NCBI GenBank assembly: GCA_002323775.1
Contig: DCPV01000226.1
Span: forward strand, 1 to 5,339
Source: Firmicutes bacterium UBA1535
GTDB taxonomy: Bacteria; Bacillota; Clostridia; Tissierellales; Sedimentibacteraceae
Length of the DNA: 5,339 nucleotides
Direction of reading: 5' to 3'
The translations under genes were made by a program, and so were the position numbers. Every line of letters begins with the position of its first letter. The stretch's first letter is position 1. Below the pieces are notes generated by a model, which was not told where the DNA came from, made no database searches, and worked only from the letters and a program-made list of their open reading frames with translations. Positions 1 to 5,241 of this stretch are shown here, in pieces.

Positions 1-1
1 A

Positions 2-697
2 AACTTTTTTGGTGAGAGCAACTTACATTGTGTGTCTGACGTTGTTAACAGTGAAGGCGTATCTGATTGGCTTAATAACATAATGTTACTAGAGAATTCA
101 GATGATATATCCATTACATATACAAATTATAATAATATTAACTTAAGAGATTCGTTTTATGATATAACTGTTGTTAATGGTTATGATTATTTTGAAAATC
201 CAGAAGATGTAATAAGAAATGCTGTTAGAATGACCAAGGAGAATGGATTAATGGTATGTATCGGAAAAGAACAGCCTTTTCTTAACGATGCGTTCCAAAA
301 GATAATTGGAGATTATGATGTATATATATTTGATAACAACAACATAATTTTTACAAAATTATTAGAGGATAAAGATAAGTCAGAAGTAATTTCTGATTTA
401 AATAAAAACAAGCTTGAAAAAATTAGAGAAGATTTTGCAGATTTAGAAAATAAAATTGTTAAAATTGATATTTTGGATGAAAGTATCTTAGATAATATTA
501 TTTCAGATGTTAGTAAATTCCAAAAGCAGATATTAAAAGTCTATAAGTCTATGAATAATATTGATATAAAATTTGAGTTATCTGAGCTCAAAGAGGCATT
601 AATCAATTATAGAATTGTTAAGAATAATGATGGACAAAATTTGGATGAATATTTTATTAGGTGTAAGGAAAAATATTTTAAAATTCAGATTATTTGA
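2..697 (+). CDS. Partial gene, C-terminal part of a probable SAM-methyltransferase-fold protein with a helical tail
   Basis: The frame is open to the left edge, so this is the 3' end of a longer gene. The GTG at 32 has no Shine-Dalgarno sequence and is probably an internal valine. Counting from that GTG, residues 43-80 (FYDITVVNGYDYF, then ENPEDVIRNAVRM, then ENGLMVCIGKE) follow the pattern of strand 4, the next helix and strand 5 of class I SAM-dependent methyltransferases ('FDvI...vleHl.dp..vl......l.pgG.l'). The usual His is Tyr-Phe here. The SAM-binding glycine-rich loop would lie upstream and is not visible. Residues 112-221 are rich in Lys, Asp, Glu, Ile and Asn, look helical and match no domain I recognise. 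It converges on the glycosyltransferase gene on the other strand and ends at a strong terminator. Being a real gene is well supported; the methyltransferase reading is inference from fold pattern. It could be one module of a longer sugar-modifying enzyme. Confidence 0.8.
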   Translation, partial: NFFGESNLHCVSDVVNSEGVSDWLNNIMLLENSDDISITYTNYNNINLRDSFYDITVVNGYDYFENPEDVIRNAVRMTKENGLMVCIGKEQPFLNDAFQKIIGDYDVYIFDNNNIIFTKLLEDKDKSEVISDLNKNKLEKIREDFADLENKIVKIDILDESILDNIISDVSKFQKQILKVYKSMNNIDIKFELSELKEALINYRIVKNNDGQNLDEYFIRCKEKYFKIQII

Positions 698-723
698 AAC
701 TAAAATAAATTACTAAATATTAT

Positions 724-771
724 TAATCCTCATGAAATTTATATTTATTAGATTTCATGAGGATTATTTTT
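724..771 (+). terminator. Strong intrinsic terminator of the partial plus-strand gene
   Basis: A 16-bp stem (724-739 with 751-766, core AATCCTCATGAAAT) closes an 11-nt loop and runs into ATTTTTG on the plus strand, 26 nt after the stop codon. In the minus direction the stem is followed by AATAATATT, a weaker tail. It mainly ends the plus-strand gene but may also catch transcripts of the convergent glycosyltransferase gene, whose stop is 50 nt away. Confidence 0.9.
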
Positions 772-820
772 GTACTAGATAGTTAAAGTCATTTTTACAT
801 TTAGATATCATTTCAAGGTT

Positions 821-1888
821 TCATAATTTAATTTGCAATAATCTATCTATAGCAGGCTTGTACTCTGATTTTGCTGATAATTCGTAATATTTTTTGGATA
901 GCTGTAAATTTCCAGAAACCTCATACCATGTACCTAAATTGTAAGATGCCTTGAAGCTTCCACATCCGTATACGCCTTGGTGTTGCGGTATTTCTCCAAT
1001 TTCTAGGCATTTTAAGTAGCTTTTTTCTATTAGAGGAAGGTAATTTTGATATTTGACTATATCTGAAAGAATTAATCTCATATAGAAAATTCCACATAAA
1101 AAATTAAAATCCGCATATTTTTCTAAAATTAATTTTACCTCATCTATGATGTTTAATGCTTTTTCAAAGTCCTCAATTTCAATTAATGTATAAATATATT
1201 CTATAACACTATTTTTATAAAAGCTTGAGTTTTTGTTTGTTAGTTTATAAAATTCATCAAAATAGGTTACAGCTTCCTTAAATCTAGACATGTTTTTTAA
1301 GGTTATAGCTATTTGATAAAGAAGATAGCTGTCATTAGGCTTGTCCTTTAATTCATCCAATAGTATAGGTAAATTTCTATCACCCTTATTAGCTAAAAGA
1401 TATCCATCATGGTCAAAATTAAGCGGAAGATGAATAATTGGTAAATTGCTGTCAATTTGCTCATGAATTTTTCTTATAAAATGAATACCTTTAGGAATAA
1501 GTCTCGTCATATAGCCGATGCCATAGTTAATTTCATTATTATCCATATAAGAGCTTTTTATCTGTATAGCTCCTAATTGCTCTGTATTCTCTAAAAATTC
1601 CAATATATCCTGCCTGCTTCCCTGTGCCAAATATTCATCTGCATCCAATATCAAATTCCAATCACTATCTGATTTAGATAATGCAAAATTCCTTGCATCT
1701 GAAAAGTCATTTTTCCAAGTATAGTCAAAAACCTTAGCTCCAAAGGATAATGCTATTTCTTTTGTAGAATCGCTAGAACCGGTATCAGCGATAATTATAT
1801 CATCAACTAAGCTTTTAATACTTTCAAGGCAACGTGACAAGCAACGTTCTTCATTTTTTACTATCATAACCAAATTTAATGTTTTCAT
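821..1888 (-). CDS. Family 2 glycosyltransferase with C-terminal TPR-like repeats (SunS/WcaA-like)
   Basis: Predicted to transfer a sugar from a nucleotide-sugar donor in the cytoplasm; acceptor unknown. The 355-residue protein opens with the GT-A signature: MIVKNEE (residues 8-14), the D35-TGSSDST-42 nucleotide-binding segment, the NDFSDARNFAL stretch (60-70) and the D82-A-D84 metal-binding motif. A conserved IHEQI sits at 141-145. From about residue 186 the chain becomes helical with TPR-like units (about 186-219, then a second, then a last one near the C terminus). This arrangement is typical of Firmicute enzymes found in flagellin, S-layer or polysaccharide modification loci, and of the SunS glycocin family. 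Start choice: a longer frame begins at a TTG (1901-1903), but that TTG overlaps GGGAG, which is the Shine-Dalgarno sequence lying 8 nt before the ATG at 1886-1888, so the ATG is preferred. It is transcribed alone from the promoter at 2045-2073. No membrane segment or signal peptide is seen. Confidence 0.93.
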   Translation of the reverse strand: MKTLNLVMIVKNEERCLSRCLESIKSLVDDIIIADTGSSDSTKEIALSFGAKVFDYTWKNDFSDARNFALSKSDSDWNLILDADEYLAQGSRQDILEFLENTEQLGAIQIKSSYMDNNEINYGIGYMTRLIPKGIHFIRKIHEQIDSNLPIIHLPLNFDHDGYLLANKGDRNLPILLDELKDKPNDSYLLYQIAITLKNMSRFKEAVTYFDEFYKLTNKNSSFYKNSVIEYIYTLIEIEDFEKALNIIDEVKLILEKYADFNFLCGIFYMRLILSDIVKYQNYLPLIEKSYLKCLEIGEIPQHQGVYGCGSFKASYNLGTWYEVSGNLQLSKKYYELSAKSEYKPAIDRLLQIKL

Positions 1889-1890
1889 AA

Positions 1891-1983
1891 TTATAACTCC
1901 CAATTTATTGCAAAACAGCCAAATGTTTTAAGACATTTGGCTGAAAACTTATAGTCACATTTAAGAAGTGACACATCTTTCAT
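1891..1983 (-). CDS. Possible 30-residue leader ORF with three cysteines
   Basis: Within the glycosyltransferase leader an ATG at 1981-1983 opens a 30-codon frame ending in TAA at 1891-1893, two nt before the glycosyltransferase ATG. The peptide begins MKDVSLLKC and ends CFAINWEL, with Cys at 9, 17 and 23. Its only Shine-Dalgarno candidate is GAGAG 10 nt upstream, which is weak. The frame runs through the hairpin at 1916-1943 and over the Shine-Dalgarno sequence of the next gene, so if translated it could be coupled to it or control it. It may equally be a chance frame: it has no recognised homologue, and the hairpin is enough to explain part of its composition. It could be a regulatory leader peptide or, less likely, a short substrate peptide. 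Confidence 0.3.
   Translation of the reverse strand: MKDVSLLKCDYKFSAKCLKTFGCFAINWEL
1916..1943 (-). terminator. Terminator-like hairpin (attenuator candidate) in the glycosyltransferase leader
   Basis: An 11-bp perfect stem (1916-1926 with 1933-1943, CAGCCAAATGT on the minus strand) with a 6-nt loop is followed on the minus strand by TTTTGC. It lies between the promoter at 2045-2073 and the glycosyltransferase start, 16 nt before the GGGAG ribosome site. The U-tract is only four long, so termination would be partial. That suits an attenuator or a stability hairpin. On the plus strand it is followed by AAAACTT and would not terminate. Confidence 0.55.
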
Positions 1984-2044
1984 AAATAATTTACTCTCAA
2001 AATGGTAAAATATTTTTATAAAAGTATCTCTAATCTTTGATAAA

Positions 2045-2073
2045 ATTATATGTAAAATCCAAGAGTATGTCAA
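2045..2073 (-). promoter_or_regulatory. Consensus housekeeping promoter of the glycosyltransferase gene
   Basis: On the minus strand an exact TTGACA (2068-2073) and an exact TATAAT (2045-2050) are 17 nt apart, the ideal sigma-70/sigma-A arrangement. Transcription should start near 2038, giving a leader of about 150 nt before the ATG at 1888. A promoter this strong ahead of a single glycosyltransferase gene, with a terminator-like hairpin in the leader, suggests control after initiation. Confidence 0.8.
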
Positions 2074-2178
2074 GAAATATTTTCTATTTACAAGTTTCTT
2101 ATGCCATACATTTATTATTTTATCATCTTTAAATATTACAAAAATTTAATGTTTTTATGCAGTTAAAAAAATTAAAAG

Positions 2179-2279
2179 TGGGTATATTATATTTATAAAG
2201 AATTCCCCCTCTATTTATTATATTTTGTTAGATTTTTTGTTTGTTGGGGTATGGGTATAATATGCTACTTATAAAGAAT
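2179..2279. repeat. Imperfect direct repeat, units about 24 and 28 bp
   Basis: TGGGTATATTAT plus TTATAAAGAAT (2179-2202) recurs as TGGGTATAATAT plus TTATAAAGAAT (2252-2279), 73 bp downstream with a 3-4 bp insertion between the halves. Both halves are conserved in the same order. On the minus strand the same units read ATTCTTTATAA...ATACCCA. They could be two operator sites, two tandem promoters or relics of a duplication; nothing coding lies close by on the plus strand. Confidence 0.5.
2227..2252 (+). promoter_or_regulatory. Possible sigma-B-like promoter
   Basis: GTTAGA (2227-2232) and GGGTAT (2247-2252) are separated by 14 nt, close to the Bacillus-type sigma-B pattern GTTTAA-N12-14-GGGTAT (4 of 6, then 6 of 6). 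A second copy, GTTAAA (2162-2167) N12 GGGTAT (2180-2185), lies in the other repeat unit. A plus-strand transcript from here would meet the terminator at 2286-2324 after about 65-70 nt, so any product would be a small RNA. Whether this organism has sigma-B is unknown, so this is tentative. Confidence 0.25.
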
Positions 2280-2285
2280 CTACAA

Positions 2286-2324
2286 AAAAACCAGTCAAGT
2301 GCTAAAAACATTTGGCTGGTTTTT
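2286..2324 (-). terminator. Intrinsic terminator after the DUF2935 gene, symmetrical enough to work both ways
   Basis: A 16-bp stem with two G-T pairs (2286-2301 with 2309-2324) and a 7-nt loop, about 70 nt past the DUF2935 stop codon. The minus-strand tail is TTTTTTTGTA and the plus-strand tail is TTTTTATTATA, so it could stop transcription in both directions. One arm carries the same 11 bases as the leader hairpin at 1916-1943. Confidence 0.85.
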
Positions 2325-2394
2325 ATTATACCCAAATATTTAATTTTTAGTAGATAAGTAGTTTAAATAATTTTTCACAATTTTAGCAATTTAC

Positions 2395-3288
2395 CTAAGT
2401 ATTTAATATTCTAAAATAGTGATTTGCTTCTCTTAGAACGTGGTCTGCTAAAAGAGGCAGTATTATAGACCTTATTTTACATTCAACTATTCCTTGTACG
2501 CCCGATGTCTTGAATTTTATGTATTTTGCTGTTTCTGCAATGGTTTCACTTGTTACAGTTCCCATGCTTGCTTCTGTTGCTGTTCTAGCTTCCTCTAATA
2601 GTTCTTTGTACTCATTTGCAAATTCATTAGCTACAGAGATTAGCTCTCCCTGCGTTGGGTCGAGTAATCCACGTATGAACTCAGCGTGTTCCATCATGAT
2701 TTGATTCCAGAATAATTCTACCTGTTTAATATCCATACTGTTGATATCCATGTCATTTTGCAGCATACATACATATTGTCTGTATAGTTTTGCTTCACGT
2801 ATTATGTGTTCAATTAGCAGCGGATAATTAACAGTGAATATACAGCAATTTAATACATCATTTAAAATTCTTTCTTTAAAATCAATCAAGCCATCTAATA
2901 AATTTATAGCGGCATCGTTTAAGCAAGAAACATTTGAGGATATGTCCGGCATTTTTTTACACGGATCGCATTTTATCTCTCTTAACTCCATGCAAGTTAT
3001 ATTAGTATCAATTTTTATTCCTGTGAATTCTTCAGTTTTCTTTTCAGCATCTAATGTATAGTTTGTTACAATTTCCCCTGAATTTAAAACCTCTGGACTA
3101 ACTACACAGTTGCTCAATTTAACAGCATCTGATAACAGCTTTTCAAATTGTCCTTTGTACCACATAGCTTCTTTAATATAACAGCTTTGTGTAGGCATAA
3201 ATCCAGCACGCAAAAATAGTGCATGCTCTTTCATAATTCTAGCAAAAAATAAATGTAGCTCAAGTGATGATTTGATATAGTCTTGCAC
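2395..3288 (-). CDS. DUF2935 family protein, duplicated ferritin-like helical domains
   Basis: A 297-residue, all-helical cytoplasmic protein of the DUF2935 family, whose members are two ferritin-like bundles thought to bind metal; no reaction is established. The duplication is visible. Domain 1 has LELHLFFARIMKEHALFLRAG (residues 9-29) and LLIEHIIREAKLYRQY (157-172); domain 2 has VELFWNQIMMEHAEFIRGLL (190-209) and LLADHVLREANHYFRI (279-294). The repeated E-H pairs (E21-H22, E160-H161, E200-H201), D282-H283 and the following REA are the probable metal ligands. About ten cysteines are present, including CDPC at 107-110. Start choice: a longer frame begins at TTG (3298-3300), but GGAGG directly follows it and sits 5 nt before GTG at 3286-3288, so GTG is preferred. 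It lies 119 nt downstream of the dehydrogenase gene on the same strand and ends at a good terminator. Family confidence is high, function unknown. Confidence 0.9.
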   Translation of the reverse strand: MQDYIKSSLELHLFFARIMKEHALFLRAGFMPTQSCYIKEAMWYKGQFEKLLSDAVKLSNCVVSPEVLNSGEIVTNYTLDAEKKTEEFTGIKIDTNITCMELREIKCDPCKKMPDISSNVSCLNDAAINLLDGLIDFKERILNDVLNCCIFTVNYPLLIEHIIREAKLYRQYVCMLQNDMDINSMDIKQVELFWNQIMMEHAEFIRGLLDPTQGELISVANEFANEYKELLEEARTATEASMGTVTSETIAETAKYIKFKTSGVQGIVECKIRSIILPLLADHVLREANHYFRILNT

Positions 3289-3326
3289 AATAACCTCCAA
3301 ACTCTAACCGTTTCTTACGGCATAAA

Positions 3327-3341
3327 AAATCATTATTATAA
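3327..3341 (-). promoter_or_regulatory. TATAAT-containing region with a PerR-box-like match upstream of the DUF2935 gene
   Basis: On the minus strand TATAAT (3335-3340) lies about 47 nt before the GTG start. No good -35 hexamer is found at 16-18 nt, so the promoter call is weak. The surrounding 15 bases match the Firmicute PerR box TTATAATTATTATAA at 12 of 15 positions. In such AT-rich DNA this can occur by chance. A peroxide- or iron-responsive control would suit a ferritin-like protein, but this is inference. Confidence 0.25.
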
Positions 3342-3407
3342 ACTACATTTAGTATATGTGTATCTTTTATTTTTGATTATAATACTAAACTTGAATTAAA
3401 AGCCATG

Positions 3408-4505
3408 CTAAAAATTATATCCAAGATTATATTTATCATTTAACTCATTTATTTGCTTAATCAGAACATCATTCATAGGTACACCTTTGTCTTTTCTATA
3501 TTGATAAGTCAAATATTCCTTTTCTCCGGCAGTATAAATTCTATTCTCTCCAGGTGCTTTTTTAGAAGCCCTTAGTTCTCTTAGTATGTCTCCTGTTTGT
3601 TTTCTGAATTTATCAACTTCTACAAAATTTTCGATATTGATTGCTATAAAGAAATGTCCTAATTTATATGGCTTCTTATTTCCATTTTCGTCTATGTCGG
3701 TTAAAGCCTTCATGAATGGACCTAAATGCAGTGCGGAAGACAATATTTCAACTACTGTCGCATATCCGTAGCCCTTATAGCCTGCTAACTCCTCTCCAAA
3801 TCCTCCAAGTGGAGTCAATGCAGCCTTTCCTTTTGTTAAATCGATTAAAACCTGTTTAGTATCAGTTCTTACATTGCCCTCATCGTCTATAACCCAACCT
3901 TCTGGAAGTGGCTTATTTTCTCTGTCATATTTTTCAATCTTTCCTCTTTGAGACGTTGATGTAGCACAGTCAAGTAAAAAATCAAATTCTTCATCAGTAG
4001 GTATTGCAAAGGTAAGAGGGTTTGTACCTAACATATTTTCTACTCCAAATGTGGGTGCTATTGAAGGTCTAGCATTTGTTCCTGTTATGCCTATCATACC
4101 TTTCTTTGATGCCATGAGTGGATAATATCCTGCAAATCCATAATGTGATGAATTTTTTACCGTTACCATTCCCATTCCGTAGATTTTTGCTTTTTCTATA
4201 GCAATTTCCATAGCTCTTTTACTGACAACATGTCCCATACCGTCATTAGCGTCCAATATGGCGGTTGTTGGGCTTTCCTTAATAATATCAATCTTTGTAA
4301 CAGGATTTAATATACCTGCATTGATTCTATCTACATAGATAGATTTGAATCTTCCTACACCGTGGGAATCAATGCCGAGTTTGTCTGACATGATAAGTAC
4401 ATCTGCAATAATTTCAGCCTGTTCTTTGGGAGTACCAAGCTTAACAAAGGTATCCTCCATAAATTTTTCTAATAAATCAAAACTAATATACCTAGTATCA
4501 CTCAT
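3408..4505 (-). CDS. Ldh_2-family malate/(S)-lactate/ureidoglycolate-type dehydrogenase
   Basis: An NAD(P)-dependent 2-hydroxyacid dehydrogenase of the Ldh_2 family (relatives: YlbC, YiaK, AllD, archaeal MdhA/ComC), reversibly oxidising a 2-hydroxyacid to a 2-oxoacid in the cytoplasm. These enzymes are unrelated to the Rossmann-type lactate and malate dehydrogenases. The 365 residues match the usual length. Visible motifs are DSHGVGR (46-52, with the conserved His48), LDANDGMGHVV (84-94), SSHYGFAGYYPLMA (119-132), the long GTNARPSIAPTFG...MLGTNPLTFAIPT block (142-170), TSTSQRGKI (182-190), and PLGG...GYKGYGYA (232-249). The exact substrate cannot be read from the sequence; malate, lactate, sulfolactate, ureidoglycolate and cyclic imino acids are all used in this family. 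The ATG start fits the family N terminus (RYISFDLLEKFMEDTF); AGGA lies a rather long 11 nt upstream and GGTG is nearer. No terminator follows, so read-through into the DUF2935 gene is plausible. Confidence 0.95.
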   Translation of the reverse strand: MSDTRYISFDLLEKFMEDTFVKLGTPKEQAEIIADVLIMSDKLGIDSHGVGRFKSIYVDRINAGILNPVTKIDIIKESPTTAILDANDGMGHVVSKRAMEIAIEKAKIYGMGMVTVKNSSHYGFAGYYPLMASKKGMIGITGTNARPSIAPTFGVENMLGTNPLTFAIPTDEEFDFLLDCATSTSQRGKIEKYDRENKPLPEGWVIDDEGNVRTDTKQVLIDLTKGKAALTPLGGFGEELAGYKGYGYATVVEILSSALHLGPFMKALTDIDENGNKKPYKLGHFFIAINIENFVEVDKFRKQTGDILRELRASKKAPGENRIYTAGEKEYLTYQYRKDKGVPMNDVLIKQINELNDKYNLGYNF

Positions 4506-4569
4506 TATAACACCAATCCTTTCTTTATTATTGCAAAATTAAGAATGAATATGTCAAATCTATAATGTT

Positions 4570-4597
4570 TTTATATTAGTATATACTAAATTGTGAA
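4570..4597 (-). promoter_or_regulatory. Probable promoter of the dehydrogenase gene with an operator-like palindrome in the spacer
   Basis: On the minus strand TTCACA (4592-4597, 5 of 6) and TATAAA (4570-4575, 5 of 6) are 16 nt apart, predicting a leader of about 58 nt. The spacer carries the perfect 14-bp palindrome TTAGTATATACTAA (4576-4589), a position where a bound repressor would block polymerase. The core GTATATAC fits the GT-N-TA-N-AC pattern known for HutC-type GntR regulators. A related GTATATAG lies at 4602-4609, 23 bp away. Confidence 0.5.
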
Positions 4598-4676
4598 TTT
4601 TGTATATAGTAGTTTAACGTTGAAAATAAAAATTAGCTTATAGTAAAAAGTCTCATTACATAAAATTCTGGGGTAT

Positions 4677-4718
4677 AAAAAAATCAACCGCTAGTTATTC
4701 AAAACATCGGTTGATTTT
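4677..4718 (-). terminator. Intrinsic terminator of the DUF3243-like gene
   Basis: An 11-bp stem (4680-4690 with 4708-4718, AAAATCAACCG on the minus strand's far arm complement) with a 17-nt loop begins a few nt after the stop codon and runs into seven T on the minus strand (4677-4683). The plus-strand side has no T-tract, so it acts on the minus-strand gene and separates it from the dehydrogenase unit. Confidence 0.85.
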
Positions 4719-4722
4719 CAAT

Positions 4723-4974
4723 TTATGCCCTAATAAGTCTAAGCAATGTTTTGGTTAAAACATTCTTTTCTTCCTTATCAGCATTCTTCCACATATCATA
4801 AAATAGCTTTTCTGACTCTGTATCCGGAGAAGTTGTTAATACTGTAAAGCTAATTATTGATTTCGCCATCTTTTCAAGAATTGAATCAGGCATATTAGAT
4901 TTTTGCGAATAATCTATCGCTTTATTTAGCTTTTGTTTCCATTTTTTGGTATCTATATATATTTTCGGGAACAT
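4723..4974 (-). CDS. Small protein resembling the DUF3243 family (Bacillus YmfJ-like)
   Basis: An 83-residue, probably all-helical, soluble protein of unknown function. Its order of features resembles the DUF3243 family as I remember it from Bacillus YmfJ: an aromatic-Lys start with W12, a basic amphipathic helix (KQKLNKAIDYSQKSNM, 13-28), a central helix with an alanine-rich turn (ILEKMAKSII, 32-41), an acidic linker, and the closing block EKLFYDMWKNADKEEKNVL followed by a leucine-rich end (TKTLLRLI). The family call rests on this pattern alone. The start is clear: AAAGGAG (4980-4986 region) lies 5 nt before the ATG. It is a one-gene unit with its own terminator, divergent from dnaE. No convincing promoter is visible; TTCTTA-N17-CATAAT (5042-5047, 5019-5024) is a weak candidate. 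No cysteine, membrane segment or signal peptide. Confidence 0.75.
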   Translation of the reverse strand: MFPKIYIDTKKWKQKLNKAIDYSQKSNMPDSILEKMAKSIISFTVLTTSPDTESEKLFYDMWKNADKEEKNVLTKTLLRLIRA

Positions 4975-5049
4975 AGTTACTCCTTTCGTTTTATTTATAA
5001 TTAATTTTAAATTCTATAATTATGACTATACGCCGACTTCATAAGAACT

Positions 5050-5107
5050 CTAGTTTCTCTTTAAAAGAGAGGCTAGCTATTTACGCATAGAGCTGAGTCT
5101 ATTTTTT
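5050..5107 (+). other. Unassigned hairpin plus T-tract, possible small RNA or leader element
   Basis: A 12-bp stem (5050-5061 with 5065-5076) closes on a 3-nt loop. Two of its pairs are G-T, which become A-C mismatches on the other strand, so the fold favours a plus-strand RNA. An alternative pairing, CTCTA (5048-5052) with TAGAG (5088-5092), competes with it. A run of six T (5102-5107) follows. It matches no riboswitch I know, and the T-tract is about 25 nt past the main stem, so it is not a standard terminator. Confidence 0.3.
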
Positions 5108-5241
5108 CCTTATTATGACTTCCTTATGTCTTATTTATATGCAAAAATTTTTATGTACATGCCTAATATAAGCCTATATTAACTTAAATATATTTTTTAC
5201 TGAACGAATAAAAATATTCAAAATATTTGTATTTTTTTAAT

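Larger units (their letters stand above)
2074..2394. other. Gene-free AT-rich stretch with repeats and a terminator
   Basis: No convincing coding frame on either strand. It contains an imperfect direct repeat (2179-2202 and 2252-2279), a sigma-B-like element (2227-2252), an 11-bp inverted repeat (2252-2262 with 2324-2334) and the two-way terminator at 2286-2324. The part from 2074 to 2160, upstream of the glycosyltransferase promoter, shows nothing beyond AT-rich sequence. Confidence 0.6.

Noticed and set aside
1891..2073. 60-residue minus-strand frame upstream of the glycosyltransferase
   Set aside because: It begins at a TTG that overlaps the -35 hexamer of an exact promoter, so its first half would not be transcribed. 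Only the 30-codon ATG part is kept, as tentative.
2252..2334. Insertion sequence or MITE
   Set aside because: There is no transposase, no visible target duplication, and only one copy in view; the inverted repeat alone is not enough.
2510..3061. Plus-strand frames of 64 and 75 residues inside the DUF2935 gene
   Set aside because: They lie fully antisense to a clear family member, have no Shine-Dalgarno site and no family features.
3308..3320. Small hairpin CCGT-5-ACGG before the DUF2935 ribosome site
   Set aside because: Only 4 bp, with no T-tract on the minus strand; too weak to call a terminator or a regulatory stem.
3586..4542. Plus-strand frames of 61 and 65 residues overlapping the dehydrogenase gene
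   Set aside because: They are shadows of a conserved coding sequence on the opposite strand, with no start signals.
4527..4557. TTGACA (4552-4557) with AATAAT (4527-4532) as the dehydrogenase promoter
   Set aside because: The -35 is exact but the spacer is 19 nt, and the start site would fall on the AGGA ribosome site. The TTCACA-N16-TATAAA pair further upstream is preferred, though this one cannot be excluded.
4975..5110. Riboswitch in the divergent region
   Set aside because: I compared it by eye with the purine, preQ1, cyclic-di-GMP, TPP, fluoride, THF and T-box signatures and found none of their conserved cores.
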